DNA from: Psychrobacter sp. MF31
GTDB lineage: Bacteria; Pseudomonadota; Gammaproteobacteria; Pseudomonadales; Moraxellaceae
NCBI RefSeq assembly: GCF_012847335.1
Contig: NZ_JABBDX010000003.1
Span: forward strand, 186,001-250,000
DNA length: 64,000 bases
Direction: 5' to 3'
In this document: positions 1-7,866 of the stretch, piece by piece
Layout: each line of letters opens with the position of its first letter
How positions within the stretch are numbered: position 1 is the first letter of the stretch
Program-made: the position numbers and the translations under genes
The notes under the pieces: model-generated
Seen by the model: only the letters and a program-made list of their open reading frames with translations
Told to the model about the DNA's origin: nothing
Databases searched by the model: none

Positions 1-585
1 ATCTTTGGTAACCCGAATGGGAAGCTGCCGCGATGGCATATCGCTTCGAGACTTTCGCGGGATTTGGTAGCGCTTGATAAATTCATCAAAGGTTCGCCAA
101 CCAATACAAACGATGTGCTTGGGTGCGATTTGCGCAAGTGGCAATTGCATTAATTCTTGATGCTCAAGCTGCATGGCTTTGGGCAGTTTTTTCAGTTGCG
201 CTTTCACCACGCTTTCGGTAGGGCTGGCAAAATAGGACAGCAAACTGGTCTCGGCGCAGCGCTCAAGCTTTGCCGCATCACCAAGACAAGCCACATCAAT
301 CACGCGGCGGGCAAAGCGATTGCCATGAGCGGCGTCCTCAATAAACTTGCAAGGCAAACTTTTAAAATTAACCAATTTGGTATTATTTTGCCGAGCGGTT
401 AAGTCTTGCCAATAGCGATGACCGGGGTTGATACCGATAAATAAAATGTCGGGATGATAAAGCTTTCCGGTGATAAAGTGACCGGCAAAAAACAGCGGAT
501 TGTCGTCTAAATACGGGTTGGCTCGGGTTAAAAAGTCATTAATTTGCTGCTGTTTATTTGCAAAATAATCATCAAGTTCGGTCAT
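1..585 (-). CDS. Uracil-DNA glycosylase-like protein, 3' end cut by window edge
   Basis: An open frame of 195 codons runs from an ATG at 585 off the left edge without a stop, so the C-terminus is missing. The protein begins MTELDDYFANKQQQ and carries LFIGINPGHRYW around residues 49-60, which resembles the GxNPG motif of the Mug/uracil-DNA glycosylase superfamily, where it lies in the uracil-binding pocket. A later strand-like segment, HIVCIGWRTFDEF, fits the second half of the fold. I infer a base-excision repair or UDG-fold protein of unknown substrate. The ribosome binding site is weak (AAGAG, about 7 bases before the ATG). The real open frame is on the minus strand; the 81-codon plus-strand frame inside it is a shadow. 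Confidence 0.6.
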   Translation of the reverse strand, partial: MTELDDYFANKQQQINDFLTRANPYLDDNPLFFAGHFITGKLYHPDILFIGINPGHRYWQDLTARQNNTKLVNFKSLPCKFIEDAAHGNRFARRVIDVACLGDAAKLERCAETSLLSYFASPTESVVKAQLKKLPKAMQLEHQELMQLPLAQIAPKHIVCIGWRTFDEFIKRYQIPRKSRSDMPSRQLPIRVTKD

Positions 586-651
586 AAAAGGCTCTTTTTT
601 TATAATATTAAAATGATAGTAGCGTGTTTTTAATTCTTTTTTAACGGCAAT

Positions 652-684
652 AAAAAAACCTTTACTAATCAGTAAAGGTTTTTT
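652..684 (-). terminator. Rho-independent terminator after the AbgT-family gene
   Basis: A stem (AAACCTTTACT with AGTAAAGGTTT) with an AATC loop is flanked by A and T runs on both sides. It lies just downstream of the stop of the transporter gene. The symmetric A/T tracts could let it work in both directions. Confidence 0.85.
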
Positions 685-718
685 GCAAAGTTTTTAATAG
701 CAGTTTTAAAGCTGAAAA

Positions 719-2338
719 CTATCGCGCGGGATAAAACGTTTCCGCACCAGGACCTACCGGAAGCCCAAAAACAAACACCCAAATGCAAAACAGCGTCACC
801 CAACCGAATAAAAAAATCATCGAGTACGGCAGCATCATCGCCATCAACGTTCCGACACCTGTTCCGCGCTTATAGCGGATTGCCACCGCCATAATCAGTC
901 CAAAGTAGCTCATCATCGGGGTAATAATGTTGGTCGTTGAGTCGCCAATTCGGTACGCTGCCTGAATCATTTCCGGCGCGTAGCCGGTCAGCATGAGCAT
1001 GGGCACAAAAATTGGCGCGGTTACCGCCCACTGCGCCGACGCTGATCCCAGCATTAAGTTGACCATGGCGCAAATCAAAATAAAACCGATCAGCAACAAA
1101 GGTCCTGATAGTCCGATGTCGTTAAGAAATGTCGCGCCAGATACCGCCATCACTGAGCCTAAATTTGACCAGTTAAAAAACGCGGTAAATTGGGCAGCAA
1201 AAAATACCAAAACGATATAAATACTTAACGAGCTCATGGCGTGGCTCATGGCATCGACCACATCTTGATTGCTGGTGATGCTCTTGGTGATTTTGCCATA
1301 AATGTAACCAGGGACAGCAAAAAACACAAAGATAAATACCACGATACCATGCAAAAATGGCGACCCTGAAACCAGTCCCGTTTCGGCATTTCGCAATACC
1401 CCATCGGCAGGGACAATCGTCCAAGCCAGCAATAAGCAAAATATAATCATGCTGACGCCTGCCCAAATCAGCCCTTTTTTCTCAAGCGCGCTTACTGGCT
1501 CGATTTTGTTGTCAAGGACGCTTGGGTCGTCGGCTTCTTTTGGGTTGTATTCTCCCAAGCTTGGCTCAACGATTTTTTCAGTGACAAAATATCCAAGACC
1601 GCTGATCAAAAAGGTGCTTACCATCATAAAGTACCAGTTGGCTTCTGCGCCAACCGTGTAAGTTGGGTCGATAATCCGCGCCGCCTCTTGGGTGATCCCC
1701 GACAATAAAGGGTCGACCGTTCCAAGCAAAAGGTTGGCACTATAACCGCCCGACACGCCGGCAAAGGCTGCCGCAAGCCCTGCTAAAGGATGACGACCTA
1801 ACGAGTGAAAAATCACAGCCGCTAAGGGAATAAGCACCACATAACCTAGCTCTGCTGCGGTATTGGACATAATGCCGGCAAAAACAACGGTAAAGGTGAC
1901 CATTTTTCGCGGGGCATTTAGCACCAAACCACGAAGCGCGGCGGAAATTAGCCCTGAGCGCTCGGCAATGCCAACACCTAACAGTGCCACCAGTACCGTT
2001 CCTAACGGCACAAATCCGGTAAAGTTGGTCACCAAATTTTCAACGATTTTGGCAAGACCTTCACCGTTTAATAAGTTGACCACATAAATGATGCCGTCCT
2101 CACTTCGACCTGCTGTGCCCTCAGGTCTTGGGTCAGTGACACTCACGCCAAAATAAGCAAATACGGCGGATAATACTAAAAGCAACACCGACATCCAAAC
2201 AAATAAAATCACCGGATGTGGTAGCAAGTTGCCAAGCCATTCAACGCTTTTTAAAAAGCGCTGCATCCGCGAGCTTTGCGCGGCATTTTCAAAATCGTTG
2301 GGCGGCGGCGTGCTATCTGGTAATGAACTTCCCTGCAT
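719..2338 (-). CDS. AbgT-family transporter
   Basis: 539 residues, close to the usual 500-540 for the family. It is an inner-membrane protein with many hydrophobic segments after a hydrophilic N-terminus of about 40 residues. The family includes E. coli AbgT, which imports p-aminobenzoyl-glutamate, and Neisseria MtrF, which is linked to sulfonamide or antimicrobial export; the sequence alone does not decide between these. Family-like stretches are MSNTAAELGYVVLIPLAA and the C-terminal GDSTTNIITPMMSYFGL, which resemble the conserved substrate and sodium-binding hairpins. It has its own terminator and no AbgA/AbgB peptidase genes beside it, so folate-fragment use is not supported by context. 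The upstream ribosome binding site is poor (GGGACAGTT before the ATG). Confidence 0.85.
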   Translation of the reverse strand: MQGSSLPDSTPPPNDFENAAQSSRMQRFLKSVEWLGNLLPHPVILFVWMSVLLLVLSAVFAYFGVSVTDPRPEGTAGRSEDGIIYVVNLLNGEGLAKIVENLVTNFTGFVPLGTVLVALLGVGIAERSGLISAALRGLVLNAPRKMVTFTVVFAGIMSNTAAELGYVVLIPLAAVIFHSLGRHPLAGLAAAFAGVSGGYSANLLLGTVDPLLSGITQEAARIIDPTYTVGAEANWYFMMVSTFLISGLGYFVTEKIVEPSLGEYNPKEADDPSVLDNKIEPVSALEKKGLIWAGVSMIIFCLLLAWTIVPADGVLRNAETGLVSGSPFLHGIVVFIFVFFAVPGYIYGKITKSITSNQDVVDAMSHAMSSLSIYIVLVFFAAQFTAFFNWSNLGSVMAVSGATFLNDIGLSGPLLLIGFILICAMVNLMLGSASAQWAVTAPIFVPMLMLTGYAPEMIQAAYRIGDSTTNIITPMMSYFGLIMAVAIRYKRGTGVGTLMAMMLPYSMIFLFGWVTLFCIWVFVFGLPVGPGAETFYPAR

Positions 2339-2611
2339 AACTGTCCCTAATATGTTTTAGATGGTCGCAAAAGTGGTGCAATTGGCTTGACTGCTGTTGA
2401 CCACTTGGGTTAAAAACCAAAATTTAAGCATATTTTGGCAGGCAAAACAAACTTTTTTATAATATATTAGAAACTTTTGGGAATATATTTTTGAGAATAA
2501 AATTATTTTTAATAAACTAATGCCGTTATGGCAACAGCTATCGCTTGGTTGCTTAAGTGGCTTTTATTTATGGTTCGATTCAAAACGAAGTCTTGTTACG
2601 GCATGCTTTTA

Positions 2612-3409
2612 TTACGGCATCGTTAAGCCGCCATCCACAGCAATCGATTGCCCTGTAATAGCAAGGCTTAAATCGGACGCCATAAGCACGACCGAATTGG
2701 CAAAATCGCTAACTGAGGTGGCTTGACGAAGCGGCGTGGTGGTAGCGATATAATCAAAAACTTCCTCGGTGGTAAGGCTACTGGCATCGGTAGTTTTAAG
2801 CAGCCCGCCTGCCAGCAAATTGACACGGATACCAAATTGACCAAGCTCACTTGCTAAATTGCGCGTCAGTCCAATCAGCGCCGATTTGGCGGTGGTATAA
2901 TCGTAATACGTCACCACAGGGTTATAAACTAGGTTGGTTGAAATGTTGATGATTTTGCCCAGTTGCTGCGATTTCATTTGCGGTAAAACCGCTTGAACGG
3001 TATTGACCGCGCCTTGAACAATGCCCTCAATTTGCTGCGAAAAATGCGACCATTTGACAGTTTCAATGCTTGTAAACTCAGCGTTTGGGTTGAACTGATA
3101 ATTTGGAAGCGCATTGTTAACCAAAATATCAATTTTTCCAAAGCGATTGACCACTTCTGCGCTCATGGCTTGCATTTGCTCAAGGCTTGTCACGTCACCT
3201 TGATAAGCAAATGCTTGTCCGCCTTCGGCAATGATTTCTGCTACCACGTTTTCAGCGGCGTCTTTACTGTTAAGATAATTGACGCAAACGCTTGCGCCGC
3301 TCGCTGCCAACTGCTTAGCAATTTGAGCGCCAAGACCACGGCTTGCGCCCGTGACAATGGCGACTTTATTCGTCAGCAGCTTAGGAATCATAATTTCATT
3401 AGTCGTCAT
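2612..3409 (-). CDS. Short-chain dehydrogenase/reductase (FabG-like SDR)
   Basis: 265 residues, a classical SDR length. The N-terminal Rossmann motif is TGASRGLG (residues 20-27), followed by NNA near residue 98. A catalytic Ser lies in NISTNL and the YxxxK motif in YTTAK. The C-terminal segment SLAITGQSIAVDGGLTMP is the usual SDR end. It probably uses NADP(H), and the substrate cannot be read. It resembles 3-oxoacyl-ACP reductases annotated as FabG paralogues, but it is far from the fabB in this window and from any fatty-acid cluster, so a housekeeping FabG role is unlikely. The ATG at 3409 is preceded by AAAGGATTTAACA, a good ribosome binding site. Confidence 0.85.
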   Translation of the reverse strand: MTTNEIMIPKLLTNKVAIVTGASRGLGAQIAKQLAASGASVCVNYLNSKDAAENVVAEIIAEGGQAFAYQGDVTSLEQMQAMSAEVVNRFGKIDILVNNALPNYQFNPNAEFTSIETVKWSHFSQQIEGIVQGAVNTVQAVLPQMKSQQLGKIINISTNLVYNPVVTYYDYTTAKSALIGLTRNLASELGQFGIRVNLLAGGLLKTTDASSLTTEEVFDYIATTTPLRQATSVSDFANSVVLMASDLSLAITGQSIAVDGGLTMP

Positions 3410-3637
3410 TGTTAAATCCTTTTATTATCTTGTTCCGGCTCATATTTTGATATTGAGTTATCAGCCGTCATCATAGCATGGTTATGCTAAGCTTTTTTAC
3501 CTTAGCTTCAGTTGGCTTTTCAGGACGCTATTTTTGCTCAAGTTTTGCTCAAGCTCTTTAAATTTTGACTTGTCACAACCATAATCCTATCATGAGTCAA
3601 GTGACGACTATTTTTTAGCTGATTGAGGAGCGCCGTT

Positions 3638-4747
3638 TTGACATCATCACCTTATTATCCTTCTGCCAAAATTTTGCCAAAAGTTCTTGCTTGCGCGGTT
3701 ATCGCCGCAAGCCTTGCCGGCTGTAATAAAGCGGACAATTCGGCAGCAAATAATGCCAGTAGCTCCGGCGAGACGCTCAATTTGTACAACTGGTCGGAAT
3801 ATATGCCGCAAGAAATTTTGGACGGCTTTGAAAAAGAAACCGGAATCAAGGTCAATTACACCACCTTTGACTCAAACGAGGCGATGTACGCCAAGCTCAA
3901 ATTGCTCGACACCTCAAGCCAATACGATTTGGCGGTGCCCTCGACCTATTATGTTGAAAAAATGGCAAACGAAGGCTTATTACAAGAGTTGGACAAGTCC
4001 AAATTAAGCAATTTTAAAAACTTGGACACCTCGTTTACCAACACCAAAGTTGACCCTGATAATAAATACTCGATCCCTTATATGTGGGGCAGCACGGGGC
4101 TTGCAATTAATGGCGATGCGATTGACCCGAAAATGGTAAACAGTTGGAATGACCTTTGGCGACCTGAATATAAAGGTCAAGTGATGCTGATGAATGACAT
4201 GCGCGAAGTGTTTGGTATGGCGCTTTTAACCCTTGGTCACTCTGGAAACAGCCGAAACGCTGAGGAAATCAAAGCCGCTTATGAAAAGCTAACTACCTTA
4301 ATGCCAAACGTGAAAACCTTTAATTCGGACGCTTCAAGAATGCCGTATATCGAGGGCGAAACCAACATCGGCATGACTTGGAACGGCGAGGCGGTCATGG
4401 CAAATGATGAGGGCTTAACGAGTCTGGTTTATAAATACCCAAGTGAGGGCGCGCTTTTATGGATGGACAACTTTGTCATTCCAAAAAATGCCAAAAACGT
4501 TGATGCGGCGCATAAATTTATCGATTACTTATTGCGACCTGGAAACGCCAAAATCGTTAGCGAAGAAATTGGTTACGCCTCACCTAATATCGAGGCGCGA
4601 AAGCTGATGGACGACAGCGTTCGCAATAATCCGACCATTTATCCCAATAAAGATATTTTAGCCAAAGCGGAATTTCAAGAAGACGTTGGCGATGATGCGC
4701 TACAACTTTATCAACAATATTGGGATAAGCTCAAAGCCAACCGTTAA
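3638..4747 (+). CDS. Spermidine/putrescine-type ABC substrate-binding lipoprotein (PotD/PotF family)
   Basis: Polyamine-binding periplasmic protein of about 369 residues. I chose the TTG at 3638 because GAGGAG lies 7 bases before it; an in-frame TTG at 3623 has no such site and would include the Shine-Dalgarno sequence. The N-terminus is a lipoprotein signal ending in the lipobox LAGC (Cys29). The mature part starts LNLYNWSEYMPQEILDGF and continues with ETGIKVNYTTFDSNE, both typical of PotD/PotF, where Trp/Tyr/Asp residues grip the polyamine. No permease or ATPase gene (potABC/potGHI) is next to it, so it is an orphan that must work with a transporter encoded elsewhere. It ends at its own terminator. 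Confidence 0.88.
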   Translation: MTSSPYYPSAKILPKVLACAVIAASLAGCNKADNSAANNASSSGETLNLYNWSEYMPQEILDGFEKETGIKVNYTTFDSNEAMYAKLKLLDTSSQYDLAVPSTYYVEKMANEGLLQELDKSKLSNFKNLDTSFTNTKVDPDNKYSIPYMWGSTGLAINGDAIDPKMVNSWNDLWRPEYKGQVMLMNDMREVFGMALLTLGHSGNSRNAEEIKAAYEKLTTLMPNVKTFNSDASRMPYIEGETNIGMTWNGEAVMANDEGLTSLVYKYPSEGALLWMDNFVIPKNAKNVDAAHKFIDYLLRPGNAKIVSEEIGYASPNIEARKLMDDSVRNNPTIYPNKDILAKAEFQEDVGDDALQLYQQYWDKLKANR

Positions 4748-4761
4748 TTTTTATTATGTAT

Positions 4762-4792
4762 AAAAAACCCTGCACAATTGGCAGGGTTTTTA
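4762..4792. terminator. Bidirectional terminator between the PotD/F-like gene and the SPOR-domain gene
   Basis: The stem CCCTGC/GCAGGG with a 7-base loop is flanked by AAAAAA and TTTTT. It sits between two convergent genes, so it can serve both strands. Confidence 0.85.
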
Positions 4793-4812
4793 TTAACTGA
4801 TATTTCAAGCCG

Positions 4813-5853
4813 TTATTTTGACTTGTCTTCAATCAGCTCTTTCATGCTGTCGCCTTTAGCATTGTCTTTGCCTGCATTTTTATTGGCTTTATCCTCTGAC
4901 TTTTTGTCTGATTTGCTCTCAGACTTGTTATCAGATTTGCTATCGCTTGGCGGTTTTGGCGCAGGAACGGCAGGCGGCTTTTTAGTTTCTTCAGCTTTTT
5001 TATCGGCTGAATTATTTGCGGTGTCATCCCCTGCCACTTTACGCTCTTCATTGACTGACAGCGTTTGCGACTGATCTTTGGACTGCTTGATGCTTTCTGA
5101 TTTATTTGACGACGATTTGCTGTCCTCTTTAGTCGCTTCTTTTTTAGGCGCAGGTTTGGGCTGGGGTCTTGGTCGCACTGGAACTTCACGCTTGGTCGGT
5201 TGCAATTTGACCGCTCGCGTCCGTTTTGATCCCAAATCTTTAATCGGTTCTGGGCGCTCATAGTTGTCGATGATGCTGACATAGCGGTTGATTTCTTCAG
5301 GCAACACGCGAACATTTGCAGGTAGCCCAAAATCGACCAGTTTTGCCGCGCCCATAGCTTCTTGTGGGCTTCCCATCAAACCATAAATGAGCATATAACG
5401 CAGCTGGTTGTCCTCATCGCGGTAGCGAAAATAAGAAAACTTATCGCGATCGTCGCGACCATCAAGGTAGCTGACCACGACGTCATTTTCAGCCACGTTC
5501 ATCACCTGAACGGTCCATTTGCCTTTATTGGCAAGCAAATAGCGCTTGTCTTTAAACTCTTCAGGATAGTTGCGCAAGTCGCGAATGGTATCCTCAAAGC
5601 TGATCGGCTGAACGTCCGCATCAAGCTCATGCAGCGGCTCAACGCGGGTTGGCTGAGTAAGCTCGGTGGTCAGCGGTTGTGCGGACGCCGTTAAGGGTGC
5701 ATTTTCAATTTTGGTGACCACCTTTGGCGTTTGGTTAACCATCCAAACCAAAGCGGTGACAACCCCAAGAATAATGGTCATCATCAGCCAAATCAACGCT
5801 TGGCGGCGATTTGACTTTTTATCTTGAGGCGTCGCTTGTGAGGTTGCGACCAT
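4813..5853 (-). CDS. SPOR-domain inner-membrane protein downstream of aroB (DamX-like position)
   Basis: 346 residues. A single membrane segment (about 19-39) follows a short basic cytoplasmic tail. A Pro/Thr-rich linker leads to a SPOR-like domain at about 111-196, starting GKWTVQVMNVAEND. SPOR domains bind denuded septal peptidoglycan, so a cell-division or cell-wall role is likely. The last ~130 residues are unusual: a Pro/Lys region followed by a tail dominated by Ser, Lys, Asp and Asn. In E. coli the aroK-aroB genes are followed by damX, which also encodes a SPOR protein, and the same order is seen here. Here SPOR is in the middle rather than at the C-terminus as in DamX. The start has a good AAAGGA site. 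Confidence 0.75.
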   Translation of the reverse strand: MVATSQATPQDKKSNRRQALIWLMMTIILGVVTALVWMVNQTPKVVTKIENAPLTASAQPLTTELTQPTRVEPLHELDADVQPISFEDTIRDLRNYPEEFKDKRYLLANKGKWTVQVMNVAENDVVVSYLDGRDDRDKFSYFRYRDEDNQLRYMLIYGLMGSPQEAMGAAKLVDFGLPANVRVLPEEINRYVSIIDNYERPEPIKDLGSKRTRAVKLQPTKREVPVRPRPQPKPAPKKEATKEDSKSSSNKSESIKQSKDQSQTLSVNEERKVAGDDTANNSADKKAEETKKPPAVPAPKPPSDSKSDNKSESKSDKKSEDKANKNAGKDNAKGDSMKELIEDKSK

Positions 5854-5932
5854 GAAAATATCCTTTCAAAATTAATAGTAGCGATGCTTTTGCCCAAAGC
5901 CCGTCAGCAAAGCCTGATCTTAAGCGTATCAA

Positions 5933-7069
5933 TTAGCTTTCAAGACAGGAATGCTCCAAGAGCACTTGGGTAAGCAGCGAGCTGTCAAAGTCTTTGGTAA
6001 TGACCGCTTGTCCTAGTGATTTTAACAAAATCAGTCGCAGTTGTCCGTGCTTGACTTTTTTATCGTGCCCCATCAGATCAAGGGCGGTATCAACGGCAAT
6101 GGGCGGCGGAACAATAGGCAGATTTGCCAAAGTTAAAACGCGCTCCACTCGGGAAACGTCATCAGCCGTTAGCCAGCCAAGCTTTTGCGAGAGTTTTGCG
6201 GCTTGAACCATGCCCGCGGCGACCGCTTCGCCATGAAGCCAATTGCCATAGCCTTCATGAGTTTCGATCACATGACCAAAGGTATGACCAAAGTTTAAAA
6301 TCGCCCGAATTCCTGATTCGCGCTCATCACTTGCCACGATATCGGCTTTATATTGGCAGCAGCGTTTGACCGCCTCGCCAAGAACGGTGAGATCAAGCGC
6401 CATCATGACAGGCAAATTGTCCTCAAGCCAAACCAAAAACGCCTCATCCATGATCAAGGCATATTTAATGACCTCGGCAAGCCCGGCTGACAGTTCTCGC
6501 GGCGGCAAGGTTTTGAGCGTTGCCATATCCGCAAGCACCATTTGCGGCTGCCAAAACGCGCCAATCATGTTTTTACCTTTAGGGTGATTGATCCCTGTTT
6601 TACCGCCAACGCTTGAATCGACTTGGGATAATAAGGTTGTTGGGATTTGAATAAAATCAACCCCGCGCATAAAGCTTGCCGCTGCAAATCCAGTCATATC
6701 ACCGATCACACCGCCGCCAAGCGCAACTAAAGTCACATCGCGGTTAAAGTGATGATCCATCAGCACATCATAAATCCGGTTGATGCTGTCTTGGTGTTTG
6801 TATTGCTCACCATCGGGCAACACACAAGTGGCAACCGTAAAGCTTGCTTCAAGCTTTCGCTGCAAATCTGCCAAATAAATCGGGGCAACAGTGTCATTGC
6901 TGACAATTAAGACCTGCTGACCTTTGATAAAGGGCGCAATATAATCTGCCGTTGCCTGCGCCTCATGTGCCATTTGCGAAATAACAATCGGATAATCGTG
7001 GCTTTGGGCGCGAACCCATAAGCCGTCATCGCCTTTATGAAGCGTTGGCATTGATGTGGTTAGGGTCAT
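5933..7069 (-). CDS. aroB: 3-dehydroquinate synthase
   Basis: Second step of the shikimate pathway: converts DAHP to 3-dehydroquinate using NAD+ and a divalent metal. 378 residues, normal for AroB. Visible signatures are the NAD-binding [17 protein letters not shown], the active-site [16 protein letters not shown], and metal-ligand histidines in [11 protein letters not shown] and [10 protein letters not shown]. The gene follows aroK by 62 bases and precedes the SPOR gene, so the three probably share a transcript. The start ATG has GGAGTAGAGG directly upstream. Confidence 0.97.
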   Translation of the reverse strand: MTLTTSMPTLHKGDDGLWVRAQSHDYPIVISQMAHEAQATADYIAPFIKGQQVLIVSNDTVAPIYLADLQRKLEASFTVATCVLPDGEQYKHQDSINRIYDVLMDHHFNRDVTLVALGGGVIGDMTGFAAASFMRGVDFIQIPTTLLSQVDSSVGGKTGINHPKGKNMIGAFWQPQMVLADMATLKTLPPRELSAGLAEVIKYALIMDEAFLVWLEDNLPVMMALDLTVLGEAVKRCCQYKADIVASDERESGIRAILNFGHTFGHVIETHEGYGNWLHGEAVAAGMVQAAKLSQKLGWLTADDVSRVERVLTLANLPIVPPPIAVDTALDLMGHDKKVKHGQLRLILLKSLGQAVITKDFDSSLLTQVLLEHSCLES

Positions 7070-7131
7070 CCTCTACTCCTAAATATGTTTTGGCGCAACT
7101 GCTCATTGACCATTATAAACCAAATTGGCAA

Positions 7132-7710
7132 TCAACCTTCATCCTCATGAGCCGTTAATTTAATGGCGCTTAAATCCAAGCAAACGCCCGGCAACTTATC
7201 AAGCTGTTCGATGAGCTGTTGAACCATATGGCGTGGATAGGTGTGACCCGTTGGCAAAATAATATGAGCAACCTCTCGGTATAACGGGTCGCGGCGCTGA
7301 TAAAGCGCTTGTAAGACTTGTCTTGGGTTTGGGTGCTGCAAAAGTGGTCGTGACTTGTCTTTTGCCGTTCGGGCAAGCTGAACCTCGACCGGCGCATTTA
7401 AATAAACCACAATACCACGATCATGAAGGGCTTTTCGGTTGTCTTCATTCATCACTGCGCCGCCGCCCGTTGCCAAAATGATATTTGGACGCTGAGTCAA
7501 CTCATCAATGGCTCGGCGCTCGCGCAAACGAAATCCTGCCTCACCCTCTTTGGCAAAAATCCAAGCGATATCTGCGCCCGATTGCGCCTCAATAAACCAA
7601 TCACTGTCGACAAATTCGCGACCAAGCTGCTTGGCAAGCAGGCGCCCAATCGTCGTTTTTCCGGCGCCCATTGGTCCTACAATAAATATTGATGGCAACG
7701 ATTCTACCAT
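7132..7710 (-). CDS. aroK: Shikimate kinase
   Basis: Phosphorylates shikimate at the 3-hydroxyl with ATP, on the way to chorismate. It has the P-loop GPMGAGKTT (residues 12-20), the shikimate-binding DSDWFIE segment and the LATGGGAV motif with the Gly triplet. About 192 residues from the ATG at 7710; a TTG at 7719 is also in frame and neither has a strong ribosome binding site, so the start is uncertain by three codons. The C-terminal tail is slightly longer than in E. coli AroK. It lies downstream of pilQ beyond a terminator and upstream of aroB, the arrangement known from Pseudomonas and other gammaproteobacteria. Confidence 0.96.
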   Translation of the reverse strand: MVESLPSIFIVGPMGAGKTTIGRLLAKQLGREFVDSDWFIEAQSGADIAWIFAKEGEAGFRLRERRAIDELTQRPNIILATGGGAVMNEDNRKALHDRGIVVYLNAPVEVQLARTAKDKSRPLLQHPNPRQVLQALYQRRDPLYREVAHIILPTGHTYPRHMVQQLIEQLDKLPGVCLDLSAIKLTAHEDEG

Positions 7711-7799
7711 ATCACCCAACTTAAGCTAAATGAGCTATCATACATCGTAAGCTTTATTCTGGCTAGTAATGAGCTTTAATATTCATAAATTTTAACCAT

Positions 7800-7831
7800 A
7801 AAAAAAGCAAGCTTGGCAGCCTGCTTTTTTC
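7800..7831 (-). terminator. Terminator at the end of the pilMNOPQ operon
   Basis: On the minus strand AAAAAAGCAGGC pairs with GCTTGCTTTTTT around CTGCCAA, followed by a T run. It lies between pilQ and aroK, so aroKB expression would need read-through or its own promoter. Confidence 0.75.
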
Positions 7832-7866
7832 AATCACCATGATCACATGACTTTAATGCATCGCGA

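Noticed and set aside
2993-3415. 140-codon plus-strand open frame inside the SDR gene
   Set aside because: Antisense shadow of a conserved enzyme; the encoded residues look random.
4778-5074. Plus-strand Leu/Ser-rich frame over the SPOR gene tail
   Set aside because: Same effect as above: complement of a low-complexity charged tail.
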